A stretch of DNA of 64,000 nt from Flavonifractor hominis (GCF_040095835.1 NZ_JBBMFT010000003.1:248001-312000), one strand, 5' to 3'. Counted from the first letter of the stretch, positions 16,061 through 24,076 are shown. Numbers and translations are program-made. The notes: generated by a model not told the origin, from the letters alone.

Positions 16061-16726
16061 TTAGAGCCGGGCGCGGAGCTTTTCCCGGTCCAGCAGGGTG
16101 AGCTTGCCCCGGCCCAGCGCCACGATGCCCTCCTCAGCGAAATAGTGGAGCACCTTGGTCACCACCTCCCGGGCGCTGCCGATGTAGCGGGCGATGGCCT
16201 CATGGGTGAGGGGGAGCACGTCCCCGCAGCGCAGAAACTCATCCCACAGGAAAATGGCCACCCGCCGGTCCACCCCCAGAAACAGGATCTGCTGCATGGT
16301 CCACATGATCTCGGAAAAGCGCTCGCTGGCGGTCTTGTAGAGAAACAGCTCCGCCCTGGGGTGGGCGGCCAGCACCCGGGAGAGGGCGGCCGAGGGGAGG
16401 GTGAGAGCGCGGAGGTCCTCCACCGCCTCCATCAGCACATCAAAGACGATGGCGTCCATCAGACAGGTGGCCGACATGACGCATACCTCGCCGGCGTGCA
16501 CCCGGTAGAGGGTCACCTCCCGCCCCTCCTCGGAGGCGATGTACACCCGCATCTGGCCAGAGAGAAGCAGCAACAGGCCGCGGCACCCCTGCTCCTGCCG
16601 GTGCACCACGCTCCCCTTGGCCAGGGTGAGGGGGGAGCAGGCCCGGAGCAGCTGGTCCTGCTCCTCCGGGGAGAGCTCCCCCCAGAAGGGCAGCGCGGCG
16701 GAAAAGAGGGCGTTGGGCTCAGACAT
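16061..16726 (-). CDS. Crp/Fnr-family transcriptional regulator
   Basis: 221 residues. Cyclic-nucleotide-binding-like beta roll (~15-125: KGSVVHRQEQGCRGLLLLLSG, VTLYRVHAGEVCVMSATCLM), dimerisation helix, and a C-terminal winged helix (LPLTHEAIARYIGSAREVVTKVLHYFAEEGIVALGRGKLTLLD). It lacks the N-terminal Cys cluster of FNR, so it does not bind a 4Fe-4S cluster the FNR way; the CVMSATC cysteines are noteworthy but unassigned. A palindrome at the end of this gene, at -41 of the next operon, makes the ferredoxin/membrane Fe-S operon its probable target. Start ATG at 16726. It lies 13 bases downstream of the alcohol dehydrogenase gene. Confidence 0.9.
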   Translation of the reverse strand: MSEPNALFSAALPFWGELSPEEQDQLLRACSPLTLAKGSVVHRQEQGCRGLLLLLSGQMRVYIASEEGREVTLYRVHAGEVCVMSATCLMDAIVFDVLMEAVEDLRALTLPSAALSRVLAAHPRAELFLYKTASERFSEIMWTMQQILFLGVDRRVAIFLWDEFLRCGDVLPLTHEAIARYIGSAREVVTKVLHYFAEEGIVALGRGKLTLLDREKLRARL

Positions 16727-16739
16727 AGGATGCGTCCTT

Positions 16740-17780
16740 TCAGCCGTCGGGGGTGACGGCGATTTTGATGACCCCGTCCTTCCGCCCCTCGAACAGGTCA
16801 TAGGCCGCGGCGATGTCCCGCAGGGGGAAGGTGTGGGTGATGAGGGCGGTGGTGTCCAGCTTGCCGGAGGCGATGAGGGACAGGATATCGGCGCACCGGC
16901 AGCCGTCCACCCCGCCGGTCTTGAAGGTGAGGTTCTTGCCGTACATCTCGGGCAGGGGCAGGACCTGGGGGGCGTCGTACAGGGCCACCACGGTCACCAC
17001 CGCGTTGGGGCGGGCGCACTGCCAGGCCAGGGAGAAGCTGTCCCGGCTCCCCGCCACCTCCAGCACCACGTCCGCGCCGCCGTGGGCGCTGTTGGCCCGC
17101 ACAAAGGCGGGGGCCTGCCCGGGCTCCACGCACAGCACCTGGGGATAGTGTTCCGCCACGAAGCGGCGGCGCAGGGGGTCCGGCTCGCAGACGATGACCC
17201 GGCCGGGCTGCTGCAGAAGCACGCACTGCAGCGTGCACAGCCCCGTGGGGCCCGCACCCAGCAGGAGCACCGTGTCCCCCGGCCGGATCTCGGAGATCTG
17301 AGCGGCCCAGTAGCCGGTGGCCAGCAGGTCGCCCACCAGCAGGGCCTGCCGGTCGGAGACGCCGGCGGGGATGGGGGTGAGCCCCTGATCGGCATAGGGG
17401 ACGCGGACATACTCGGCCTGGCCGCCGTCGATGCGGCAGCCCAGCGCCCAGCCGCCGTTGGGGTCGGTGCAGTTGTTCACCCAGCCGTTGCGGCAGAAAA
17501 AGCACTCCCCGCAGAAAGTCTCCACATTGACGGCCACCCGGTCCCCCGGGCGGAGGGTGGTCACGGCGGAGCCCACCGCCTCCACCACGCCCACCATCTC
17601 ATGGCCCACGGTGACGCCGGGCACCGCCCGGGGCACCGAGCCGTGCTTGATGTGCAGATCGCTGGTGCAGATGCTGGCCAGGGTCACCCGGACGATGGCG
17701 TCCCGGTCGTGGAGCAGGGTGGGACGGGGCTTTTCCAGCAGGGCAAACTGCCCCGGCTTCACATAGGTATATGCCAGCAT
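16740..17780 (-). CDS. zinc-dependent alcohol dehydrogenase family protein
   Basis: 346 residues. Catalytic-zinc region SICTSDLHI and GHEMVGVVEAVG, structural-zinc loop with C-x2-C-x2-C-x7-C (ETFCGECFFCRNG, NNC), and Rossmann motif LLLGAGPTGLC. Oxidises or reduces a small alcohol, aldehyde or polyol with NAD(P)H; its resemblance is to threonine/sorbitol-dehydrogenase-like MDR enzymes, substrate unknown. I choose the ATG at 17780 because GGAGGA sits 6 bases upstream; the ATG at 17786 overlaps the upstream stop as ATGA and is also possible. Co-transcribed with the small acidic gene upstream and probably with the Crp/Fnr gene downstream. Confidence 0.9.
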   Translation of the reverse strand: MLAYTYVKPGQFALLEKPRPTLLHDRDAIVRVTLASICTSDLHIKHGSVPRAVPGVTVGHEMVGVVEAVGSAVTTLRPGDRVAVNVETFCGECFFCRNGWVNNCTDPNGGWALGCRIDGGQAEYVRVPYADQGLTPIPAGVSDRQALLVGDLLATGYWAAQISEIRPGDTVLLLGAGPTGLCTLQCVLLQQPGRVIVCEPDPLRRRFVAEHYPQVLCVEPGQAPAFVRANSAHGGADVVLEVAGSRDSFSLAWQCARPNAVVTVVALYDAPQVLPLPEMYGKNLTFKTGGVDGCRCADILSLIASGKLDTTALITHTFPLRDIAAAYDLFEGRKDGVIKIAVTPDG

Positions 17781-17782
17781 GC

Positions 17783-18010
17783 TCATTCCTCCTCCAAAAG
17801 GTCCAGGACCTCGTCCACCAGGTCCTCCAGCTCCTCGTGCTGGTCGCCCCAGCGCTCGTAGACCTCGCTCTCCGGGTCCTCCGGCTCACACTGGTCCAGC
17901 TGGTCCAGCTGCGCCCGCAGGCGCTCCAGCAGCGCCAGCAGGGCCGGCCGGTCCAGCCCTTCCAGCTCCTCCGGCTGGGGAAATGCGGGGAACGAAAGGA
18001 TATCAGCCAT
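17783..18010 (-). CDS. small acidic helical protein, unknown function
   Basis: 75 residues (MADILSFPAFPQ onward). Very acidic, with leucine-rich helices (LALLERLRAQLDQLDQ, then EELEDLVDEVLDLLEEE) that probably form a coiled coil. No family recognised. Start at 18010, where transcription from the promoter at 18042-18069 would place the leader; longer readings run through that promoter and are rejected. It is the first gene of the operon with the zinc alcohol dehydrogenase. Confidence 0.65.
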   Translation of the reverse strand: MADILSFPAFPQPEELEGLDRPALLALLERLRAQLDQLDQCEPEDPESEVYERWGDQHEELEDLVDEVLDLLEEE

Positions 18011-18041
18011 GAAAACGCCCTCTTTCTCGTTTGGTGCTCTT

Positions 18042-18069
18042 ATTGTACCAGATTCCGGCCTCGGTGCAA
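18042..18069 (-). promoter_or_regulatory. promoter of the acidic protein - alcohol dehydrogenase operon
   Basis: Minus strand TTGCAC (18064-18069), 16 bp, TACAAT (18042-18047), about 30 bases before the first ATG. Confidence 0.65.
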
Positions 18070-18164
18070 AGACTGCGGGAACTTTAATAGAAACGTAAGA
18101 TATTCGGCAGGAAGGTATGCTATGATAGCGGCATGAGGCAACCCACAGGAAAGGAGCGGTTTGT

Positions 18165-18485
18165 ATGATCATTACCACGACCCAGTCCGTAGAGGGAAGG
18201 ACTATCCGGGAGTACAGAGGCATCGTGTTCGGCGAAGTGGTGGCCGGCGTGGACATGTTCCGGGACATCGGGGCGGGGCTGCGCAACATCTTCGGCGGGC
18301 GCAGCGCCGGCTACGAGGAGGAGCTGCAGCACGCCCGGGAGGAGGCCCTGGCCGAGCTGGGCCGCCGGGCCGAGGCCCTGGGGGCCGACGCCGTGGTGGG
18401 CGTGGATGTGGACTATGAGGTGCTGGGCAGCAACAACGGCATGCTCATGGTCAGCGTATCGGGCACCGCGGTGGTGCTGAACTGA
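18165..18485 (+). CDS. YbjQ/UPF0145 family protein
   Basis: 106 residues, the family's length. Signatures are MIITTTQSVEGRTIREYRGIVFGE, the middle AREEALAELGRRAEALGADAVVGVDVDYE and a hydrophobic end. The family (also called heavy-metal-binding domain YbjQ) forms pentameric rings; its biochemical role is unsettled. ATG at 18165, with GGAGCGG upstream. It stands alone, bounded by a terminator; a TATGAT at 18121-18126 may be its -10. Confidence 0.9.
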   Translation: MIITTTQSVEGRTIREYRGIVFGEVVAGVDMFRDIGAGLRNIFGGRSAGYEEELQHAREEALAELGRRAEALGADAVVGVDVDYEVLGSNNGMLMVSVSGTAVVLN

Positions 18486-18526
18486 GACGAAAAGGGCCCG
18501 GGACACTGTCCCGGGCCCTTTTCGTC
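18486..18526. terminator. bidirectional terminator
   Basis: A near-perfect palindrome with 20-bp arms (18486-18505 and 18507-18526), with AAAA and TTTT inside the stem ends, between convergent genes. It overlaps the last codons of the minus-strand gene by two bases. Confidence 0.85.
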
Positions 18527-19022
18527 ATGCCTGTGTGCCGGACGGCGGCAGCAGTTCCCTGGCCGCCTTTCCGCTCAGATGCTCCACCCGGAGCTCCAGC
18601 AGGCACAGATGCGCGCCGAACCGCTCCAGCTCCCGCTCCAGCCCCGCACGGTCGCCCGGAGCGTACTTGTCCGACAGCAGCGTGAGGGCCGCCCGGGCCT
18701 CCGCCGGGTCCTCCAGAACGCGGATGCGGCCAAAGGCGATGGCGCTGCGGAAGTAGGTGGTGAATTCCGCCGGTACCACCTGGTCCTGGCCGATGACGCA
18801 GAAGGAGGCCTTCTCACAGCGCCGGATGGCGTCCAGCTTGTGGCCGGCGTCGGCGCAGTGGAAGTAGAGCCGGTCCTGGTCGTAGACATAGCTCATGGGC
18901 ACGGCGTAGGGGTAGCCGTCGTCGCCGCTCAGGGCCAGCACGCCGGAGGTGCCGGCGCGCAGGATGGCCTCGGTCTCGGAGCGGGAGAGGGTCTGGCGGA
19001 CACGTCGGAGCGGACGGAACAT
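18525..19022 (-). CDS. pyridoxamine 5'-phosphate oxidase-like flavoprotein (NimA-like)
   Basis: 165 residues. Split-barrel FMN-binding fold with the Nim/Pyridox_ox_2 landmarks SGVLALSGDDGYPYAVPMSYVYDQDRLYFHCADAGHKLDAI and a later SVIAFGRIRV-like strand. Relatives reduce nitroimidazoles or other substrates with FMN; the true substrate here is unknown. ATG at 19022 with AAGGAGGT upstream. Third gene of a yaaA - DUF5655 - nim-like minus-strand operon. Confidence 0.85.
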   Translation of the reverse strand: MFRPLRRVRQTLSRSETEAILRAGTSGVLALSGDDGYPYAVPMSYVYDQDRLYFHCADAGHKLDAIRRCEKASFCVIGQDQVVPAEFTTYFRSAIAFGRIRVLEDPAEARAALTLLSDKYAPGDRAGLERELERFGAHLCLLELRVEHLSGKAARELLPPSGTQA

Positions 19023-19054
19023 AATATGACCTCCTTGATCGGATGGATGGGGGT

Positions 19055-19450
19055 TCAGCGCTTTTCCTCGGCAAAACGCCAGGCGGCTTCCAGCCAGCCC
19101 AGCAGCTCTTCGTCGATCTCCTCCGGCCGGGCCACCACCACGTGGTGGGTCCAGCGCCGGGGATAGGGCTCGGTGGACAGGGCGATGCGGGGGGAATCCA
19201 GCCGGAAACCCAGACCGAAGCTCACCAGCAGGCACTGCCTGGGCCAGTCCTTTTTCCGGCGCAGGGGGAGGGAGGCGGCGGCAAACAGGTGGCGGCCGTA
19301 AAAGCTGATCTGGCTTTTCTGCACCTTCACCCGAAGCCCCGGCAGGGCGGCGGCCAAGGCCGCCGCCAGGCGCTCGTACAGCGACAGCTCCAGCGGCCTG
19401 TCCTGAAAGAAAAACAGCAGATCGGCGCTATAATGTTCCGGCAGCTCCAT
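19055..19450 (-). CDS. DUF5655-type protein
   Basis: 131 residues. The pattern of an N-terminal LFFFQDRPLELSLYERLAAAL helix, KVQKSQISFYGRHLFAAASLPLRRKK and a final helix resembles the DUF5655/YjbR-like 'CyaY-fold' group, function unknown. The ATG at 19450 is preceded by a hairpin that can hide its ribosome site (19452-19476), so translation is probably coupled to yaaA just upstream. Confidence 0.65.
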   Translation of the reverse strand: MELPEHYSADLLFFFQDRPLELSLYERLAAALAAALPGLRVKVQKSQISFYGRHLFAAASLPLRRKKDWPRQCLLVSFGLGFRLDSPRIALSTEPYPRRWTHHVVVARPEEIDEELLGWLEAAWRFAEEKR

Positions 19451-19451
19451 G

Positions 19452-19476
19452 GAGCGCCCCCCTTTCCGGGGCGCTC
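19452..19476 (-). promoter_or_regulatory. hairpin over a Shine-Dalgarno between yaaA and the DUF5655 gene
   Basis: A 9-bp GC-rich inverted repeat (19452-19460 and 19468-19476) spans the yaaA stop region and ends two bases before the next ATG; the purine-rich ribosome site lies in the loop and the 3' arm. Translating ribosomes on yaaA would open it. Confidence 0.55.
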
Positions 19477-20224
19477 AGGCCCCGCTTTTGAGAAAGACGT
19501 AGTGGTCCGGTCGGGAGTATTCCGGAGCGTAGCGGTATCCCAGCTGGGAAAAGGCCCGCAGCTGCTCCGGCCGGTCCACCCCCTGGCCGGCCATCCAGCG
19601 CACCATCTGCCCCCGGGCCATTTTGCACAGCGTGCCCTTTTCCACCACACGCCCCTGCTCCAGCACGCCGAAGGTGCAGCGCACCAGGCGGACCCCGCCG
19701 GGCAGGTGGGGGATCACCGCGCGGCTGTACTCCCGGGAGGCCAGGTCCACCACCAGGTCGGTCTCGGCCGCCAGCAGGGCGGCCAGCCGGTCCCCCCAGA
19801 AGGCGTACAGATCCCGGCAGCCATCCACGTGCAGCCGGGCCTGCATCTCCAGCCGGTAGGGAGTTACCCCGTCAAAGGGCCGCAGCACGCCGTAAAAACC
19901 GGACAGGATCCGCAGGTGGGTCCGCAGATAGTCCAGCTCGCCCCGCTCCAGCACACCGGGGGCCAGATAGCGGTACTGGATGCCCTCGTAGGCCAGCAGG
20001 GCCGGGGTCTGGGCCCGCTCCAGCTCCATGGTGCGCAGGCGCTCCACATTGAGCCGGGCAATGGCCGGATTGCACTTCCAGAGGGCCTGCAGCGCCTCCT
20101 CCGGCAGGGCACGCATGGCCGCCAGCAGGCGCCGGGTCTGGGGCAGCAGGGCGGGCAGCTGCTCGGGCGCAAAGGTGTCGGTGTCTTCCACCATTTTTTT
20201 CGCGGGGGAGAGGAGAATGCGCAT
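19475..20224 (-). CDS. yaaA: YaaA-family peroxide stress protein
   Basis: 249 residues. It begins MRILLSPAKKM, the YaaA signature, with later family blocks AYEGIQYRYLAPGVL, ILSGFYGVLRPFDGVTPYRLEM and VDLASREYSRAVIP. In E. coli YaaA lowers free iron during peroxide stress and binds DNA through an HhH fold. ATG at 20224 with AAAGGAA about 10 bases upstream; a longer frame lies in the promoter. First gene of a three-gene operon. It borders the phage-like island. Confidence 0.92.
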   Translation of the reverse strand: MRILLSPAKKMVEDTDTFAPEQLPALLPQTRRLLAAMRALPEEALQALWKCNPAIARLNVERLRTMELERAQTPALLAYEGIQYRYLAPGVLERGELDYLRTHLRILSGFYGVLRPFDGVTPYRLEMQARLHVDGCRDLYAFWGDRLAALLAAETDLVVDLASREYSRAVIPHLPGGVRLVRCTFGVLEQGRVVEKGTLCKMARGQMVRWMAGQGVDRPEQLRAFSQLGYRYAPEYSRPDHYVFLKSGA

Positions 20225-20278
20225 GGCAATGCAGTTCCTTTCTGGTACGGCAGGGTAGAGTGGGCGCCGGTTTGCCCC

Positions 20279-20284
20279 AGTATA
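20279..20284 (-). promoter_or_regulatory. yaaA extended -10 promoter element
   Basis: Minus strand TGC followed by TATACT (20279-20284), an extended -10, about 55 bases before the yaaA ATG. No convincing -35. Confidence 0.5.
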
Positions 20285-20366
20285 GCACGTTTTGTGTCTC
20301 TTTGCCATGTGAAAAATAAGCGCCAAAAAGCAAAAAGAAGAACACATGATAGGTGTCCTTCTTTTT

Positions 20367-20390
20367 TGGAGCAGGCAAGGAGAATCAATC
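20367..20390 (+). repeat. candidate degenerate attachment site, left copy
   Basis: Matches 19 of 24 bases of 24597-24620 (the tRNA-Gly 3' end including CCA, same orientation), beginning with nine identical bases TGGAGCAGG. It lies close to the integrase remnant. Confidence 0.55.
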
Positions 20391-20459
20391 ATCGTGTTTA
20401 GTACGAGAATCTGAAAACCTTCAGCTGCTGTCCATTACAGTTCTAGTATTGCGATTAGA

Positions 20460-20955
20460 TTACCTTTTCATTTCCACCAGCTTTTCCGCTGGGGCCATCC
20501 AGCAGGCAAGGTAGTGGGGCGACATGATATGGATCTCTTTGTGTTCAAAGGCCACATTTGCCCAATTGAGCGCCGTCGCCGTACCCAGGCGCATCCCGGT
20601 ATACAGCAGGGCAAGGATATACAGGTCCGCTGGGCCTTCAGCAGGACCTTGCGCTCCTCGTCTGTGAGGCTACGGTGAGTGCCATCCTTGGCCTCTGGAA
20701 GCTCCAGGTTCTCAGAAGGATCATAGGTGATCAGCTGTGATTTCCTGGCCCGAGGAAAGATTTCCCGCAACACCTGACAGATCTTCTCCACATGGGATCT
20801 GGACTTGCCAGCTCCTGCATTTAGGATGCACTGCTTGGCTGCCGCCAGCTTTTCTGACAGCTTAGTCATGGCCTCCGATTCTGTCTTTCCGGTGGCTTCA
20901 TACTTTTTCCCATTGTACCGAGCTGTTTTCGGATATATTGTATTTTATACGTCAT
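20460..20955 (-). pseudogene. tyrosine integrase remnant, frameshifted and internally deleted
   Basis: Readable in pieces across frames. N-terminal YIRKQLG, then NGKKYEATGKTESEAMTKLSEKLAAAK (the Arm-binding start of phage integrases), then ENLELPEAKDGTHRSLTDEERKVLL, and after a frameshift LYILALLYTGMRLGTATALNW, the catalytic TGMRxGE region with E replaced. It ends soon after, so the rest of the catalytic domain is gone. About 165 codons remain of a normal ~380. Clearly non-functional. Confidence 0.85.
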
Positions 20956-20965
20956 CTGATAAAAT

Positions 20966-21002
20966 AAAGGGGCAGATGGCCCATCAAAACCTCTGCCCCT
21001 TT
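20966..21002 (-). terminator. probable terminator downstream of the zinc-ribbon gene
   Basis: An 11-bp inverted repeat (20966-20976 and 20992-21002) with a moderately T-rich minus-strand tail. A second hairpin lies at 21004-21033. They separate the zinc-ribbon gene from the integrase remnant. Confidence 0.5.
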
Positions 21003-21086
21003 GCCCCGTTCGGTGCGCCAACACCAAACGGGGGAATGAATTGCAATATACTGTTGCGCATCGCCTTTATCGCCGGGCGATAATAA

Positions 21087-21533
21087 TTACTCTAGTCCTA
21101 TCTGAGCTTTTGCGCTTACCATCCCGTTGGTAAACGTGATGCTTGCATTGGATCCAGCAGTTCCATTACCGTACCAAGTATACATATCAATTTGATAATT
21201 CCCAGATCCAGAAGATGCGGTGGACTCTCCGGGGCCTCCAATAATTTCAACTACTTGGTCATAAGTCATCCCGCTTTGAATCTGGTTGTACTCTTCCATT
21301 GTTATGTACTGGGATTCGTCGGTTACACCAGATACATTTTTTTGAAGTAAGTCATTGGACATATTGAAAAAAAGTCCGAACCCGCCCAGTACGATAATAA
21401 CGGCCAGAATGGAAATTAGACACCCATGACGCTGCTTCAACACATGTTTACACACCGGGCAAACCGTTGCCTTTGCGTCAATATCTGATTGACAGTATTT
21501 GCACTTTTTTGTTTTCCTTTCCTCTGCTTTCAT
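21087..21533 (-). CDS. zinc-ribbon membrane protein with DUF3862/SmpA-like domain
   Basis: 148 residues. N-terminal zinc ribbon CKYCQSDIDAKATVCPVC (two CxxC pairs), membrane helix near residues 40-58 (LISILAVIIVLGGFGLFF), and a C-terminal domain with ITMEEYNQIQSGMTYDQVVEIIGGPGE, typical of DUF3862/BamE-like folds that occur outside the membrane. ATG at 21533 with AGGGAG. Intact, unlike its phage-type neighbours, and AT-richer than the flanking chromosome. Function unknown; it may be cargo. Confidence 0.75.
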   Translation of the reverse strand: MKAEERKTKKCKYCQSDIDAKATVCPVCKHVLKQRHGCLISILAVIIVLGGFGLFFNMSNDLLQKNVSGVTDESQYITMEEYNQIQSGMTYDQVVEIIGGPGESTASSGSGNYQIDMYTWYGNGTAGSNASITFTNGMVSAKAQIGLE

Positions 21534-21916
21534 TGTATCTCCCTCTTTTTATTTACTCCGCCCTCCAGCGGTGGGACACTTTGCATAGCTCAAACTGTCT
21601 TTTGCGGTTTTTCGTTCATCTGGTACATGTCCTCAGCCATCTTATAGCCCGTGGGTGTAGAGGTAACACCTTCCTGCTCCCTCTATAATTTTTGGAAATT
21701 ACTGTATTTTTTAGCGGTAAAATCATCCCTCTATTTTTTTATCACACTTTCTGTCCGTTTTCAGGACACATACAGTTTTGGCATATAGAAAAAACTACTA
21801 AATTGGTGTACAGAAACGTGCAACTTAAAATTTTGCTTGCTATTATCTGGCAGGGCGTGCGCTGTTAAACAACGGCTTTGCCGATTTGCCCCTACCACGC
21901 GGGAGGAGGGCGCTAT
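21534..21916. other. AT-rich gene-free stretch
   Basis: I see no supported gene or RNA here. Short AT-rich runs and scattered stop codons in all frames fit decayed island DNA. Confidence 0.5.
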
Positions 21917-22003
21917 ATGTCTCCGAAAGGAAACAACATACATACCAACAAATATGCAGAACCGCCCACTGAGGATGCTGCGGGCCATCGTGTCACTCGC
22001 TGA
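21917..22003 (+). CDS. possible 28-residue peptide or gene fragment
   Basis: ATG at 21917 follows GGGAGGAGG. The 28 residues include KGNNIHTNKYAEPPTED, which looks like the N-terminus of a longer small phage or plasmid protein cut short. It overlaps the end of the opposite XRE gene. Doubtful. Confidence 0.2.
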   Translation: MSPKGNNIHTNKYAEPPTEDAAGHRVTR

Positions 22004-22355
22004 ACCACTGCCGGATGGCGGCGATCATTGCCTCCAGAAAACGTAAATCCTCATCGGATAAAGCCTTCCCCTTGGGGACTATCCCGACCTGTACAAACGC
22101 CTCTACAACTTTATCCATCCTCAACGCCTCCGTATCGTTTTCGGACGATGTGGAAGTGTTTTCGTTTTTGTATAAGTCCTCAAGCGTGTATCCCAGATAA
22201 TATACAAGTTTTTGCATTGTTGGAAGCTTTGGGTCTTTTGTTGCTCCCGCAAAAAGCTTTTCAAGCGTCGGCTCTGGAATCCCAGATCCAACCGCAATCT
22301 CGGACGTGGTTTTTCCAGATGCAGCTTTCATTCGCTTGAGCGAATCAAGCCACAT
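21993..22355 (-). CDS. XRE-family helix-turn-helix regulator
   Basis: 120 residues. HTH at residues 5-60 (LKRMKAASGKTTSEIAVGSGIPEPTLEKLFAG, DPKLPTMQKLVYYLGYTLEDLY), then a short acidic linker and a C-terminal helix (DEDLRFLEAMIAAIRQWF). Probably the phage or element repressor. ATG at 22355 with AGAAGGTG 8 bases upstream and a clear promoter. Intact. It is encoded divergently from the repressor-like remnant at 22512, as in a phage control region. Confidence 0.85.
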   Translation of the reverse strand: MWLDSLKRMKAASGKTTSEIAVGSGIPEPTLEKLFAGATKDPKLPTMQKLVYYLGYTLEDLYKNENTSTSSENDTEALRMDKVVEAFVQVGIVPKGKALSDEDLRFLEAMIAAIRQWFSE

Positions 22356-22380
22356 TTCAAACACCTTCTTTTTTAAAAGT

Positions 22381-22409
22381 ACGATATCACACTTAATGGA
22401 AAGAATCAA
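22381..22409 (-). promoter_or_regulatory. promoter of the XRE regulator
   Basis: Minus strand TTGATT (22404-22409), 17 bp, TATCGT (22381-22386), about 25 bases before the ATG. Confidence 0.6.
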
Positions 22410-22511
22410 GAAAAAATTTCCTTTAACGGCGGAAAGTGCTTATGAATTCCACCGCTAAAGATAGCATAATGCAGATATAGACCACCATGTACGGTGGAAA
22501 GTGGGCGCGAT

Positions 22512-22754
22512 ATGATGTTTGAGAATTTGCAGGCCGAAATGGTGCGCCGCAACGTTACGCCGATTGCTGTTTTTCTAAGGCGATCAATAGGACGGAGAAA
22601 AGCACCAGAGTAAAGCTTTTTGGTCAGCACTCATTTTACTTTTCTCTAGACAAAGATTGTGCGGGACACCTTTTTCGCTGGGATGGACCTGGATTTTTTG
22701 TTTCAGGCCGACAACGCACAGCGAGGGGGTGGTAAACAGTGTTTCACAGGCTGA
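22512..22754 (+). pseudogene. small phage XRE-type protein remnant
   Basis: The start MFENLQAEMVRRNVTP and, after frame disruptions, the end IVRDTFFAGMDLDFLFQADNA match the two ends of a common small phage HTH protein; the middle (helix-turn-helix core) is scrambled. Divergent from the XRE regulator at 21993-22355, consistent with a Cro/CI-like switch region that has decayed. Confidence 0.6.
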
Positions 22755-22846
22755 AGATTACGACTGACAAGGACGGCATGACCAAGCTTTTGCTTGACAG
22801 CGTTCCGATGTCAAAGGGCGGCCTGCGGTTCAGCCCGGAGCAGAAC

Positions 22847-22875
22847 AAAAAAATACCGCCCACAACGGGGCGGTA
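22847..22875 (-). terminator. terminator after the 86-residue gene
   Basis: An 8-bp inverted repeat (22854-22861 and 22868-22875) followed on the minus strand by seven T (22847-22853). Confidence 0.8.
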
Positions 22876-22889
22876 CAGCGGAATATAGG

Positions 22890-23150
22890 TCACAGATCTT
22901 CCAGATCGGCTGCGGGAAGGTCGTTTTCTACGTTGTCCCGGGCCAGATCGGTGTCCAGCACCGGGTAGACCCTTGAGGAGATGGGTTTTTCATGCCAGAC
23001 CTTCATATGGGGGCCGGAAGTGCCTGCAATGATGGGATTTGCCTTTTCCTTCCCATGCTTGGCCTTGCCCTGAATCTCGGGCACGGGAGGCTCTGCGTTT
23101 CGGGGCTCGGTGTGGGTCCATTCGGGACGGGCCATGCCTTGTTTCGCCAT
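22890..23150 (-). CDS. small hydrophilic protein, unknown function
   Basis: 86 residues, Pro/Lys/His-rich (ARPEWTHTEPRNAEPPVPEIQGKAKHGKEKANP) with a C-terminal acidic part (DTDLARDNVENDLPAADLEDL). Strong ribosome site GAGGTGATA before the ATG. No family recognised with certainty, but the intact frame, good start and own terminator show it is a real gene. It is paired with the 57-residue gene just upstream. Confidence 0.65.
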   Translation of the reverse strand: MAKQGMARPEWTHTEPRNAEPPVPEIQGKAKHGKEKANPIIAGTSGPHMKVWHEKPISSRVYPVLDTDLARDNVENDLPAADLEDL

Positions 23151-23170
23151 ATTATCACCTCAACGATTGT

Positions 23171-23344
23171 TCAAAATACCTGTTTGGACTCGTTGGCCAT
23201 GCGTTTGAGATCCTCCAGAGAGGCGGGCTGGTGTTCACGGGCCCGGATCTGTGCCTGGATATAGCCGGGAAGCTGTGAAAAGTAGGTTTCCATAGCCGGA
23301 TCCTTTTTCAAATGGGTGTACAAATCGCTGTACGTGGGTTCCAT
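23171..23344 (-). CDS. 57-residue protein, unknown function
   Basis: A short gene with a near-ideal GGAGGTGATCGC ribosome site before the ATG at 23344. It reads MEPTYSDLYTHLKKDPAME, then YFSQLPGYIQAQIRAREH and a final LEDLKRMANESKQVF, so it is helical and basic. It lies 20 bases upstream of the 86-residue gene on the same strand, and the pair forms a small operon that survived in the decayed island. Function unknown. Confidence 0.65.
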   Translation of the reverse strand: MEPTYSDLYTHLKKDPAMETYFSQLPGYIQAQIRAREHQPASLEDLKRMANESKQVF

Positions 23345-23402
23345 GCGATCACCTCCGATGATAGCTTGCCCACAGGCGGCGGCTTATAGCAACAGAAGGG
23401 AG

Positions 23403-23612
23403 GTGGCAATATTGACCACGAACGGTCTGCCAGCGGGACCGCCTCTATTGGGGGATCAGGTGACCCTCACTGCCCCGCCAGAGGTTACAGTCAACGTATC
23501 AGCCAGACTCACGCTGTCGCCGGGGTATGACCTGGAGAACGTGCAGCCTATTCTTGAGTTTTCCATGAAAGCGTACATGCTGTTCATCCGGCAGGCGTGG
23601 GGGCTCAGTTAG
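23403..23612 (+). pseudogene. phage baseplate J-like C-terminal fragment
   Basis: About 70 residues: ILTTNGLPAGPPLLGDQVTLTAPPEVTVNVSARLTLSPGY, the arrangement seen in the C-terminal part of baseplate assembly protein J (the DG.PA.. segment followed by V.V.AP..V....A.LT). No start or N-terminal 250 residues are present. Confidence 0.55.
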
Positions 23613-23825
23613 GGGCGTTGTGGCAATGACCGCGTCAAAGGGGCTGTCCTTATTTCAGCTCTCGATAGGCAGATCACCGGATCCAGTCTGGGAATAATCT
23701 ACACTGCCTCTCAAGAGCAAGCGGCGTAGATTACTCAGGTGGAGCTCCTAGATGCGGAAACAACTTCCTGACATCTTCCACAGTGCCCAAATCCACTATC
23801 TCCGTCGCGGAAGGAGTGAAAAACA

Positions 23826-24076
23826 ATGGCTAATGACCCTATCACGGTCCAGCTTCCACGGAATCTATCCACCAACTGGTTCTATGGGCAGACGATCGTG
23901 CCAAATGAGACAGATGTAGGCCTTACTCAGCAGCATGGATACAATTTTACCTCATGAAGCAGGCCAACGCCACCCAGCAGGCAGTAGAGGAGCTGGGGAA
24001 AGCTTTTGGAGATGTACTCACTGCCGGCGAATATGAGTTTCCAACGGAAGACGCGCCGCAAAAGCAGCATAGCTAA
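23826..24076 (+). pseudogene. phage tail-fibre/tail protein N-terminal remnant with frameshift
   Basis: ATG at 23826 with GGAAGGAG. MANDPITVQLPRNL and the following EVGLTQQHGYN-type block (here TDVGLTQQHGYNF) run into a stop at 23957; reading shifts one frame to MKQANATQQAVEELGKAFGDVLTAG, the normal continuation of such tail proteins. So one frameshift splits a short tail protein, and the distal part is absent. Confidence 0.55.

Noticed and set aside
22992..23264. Plus-strand ORFs opposite the 86-residue gene
   Set aside because: No ribosome site; the minus strand has two strong GAGGTGAT-type sites and a terminator.
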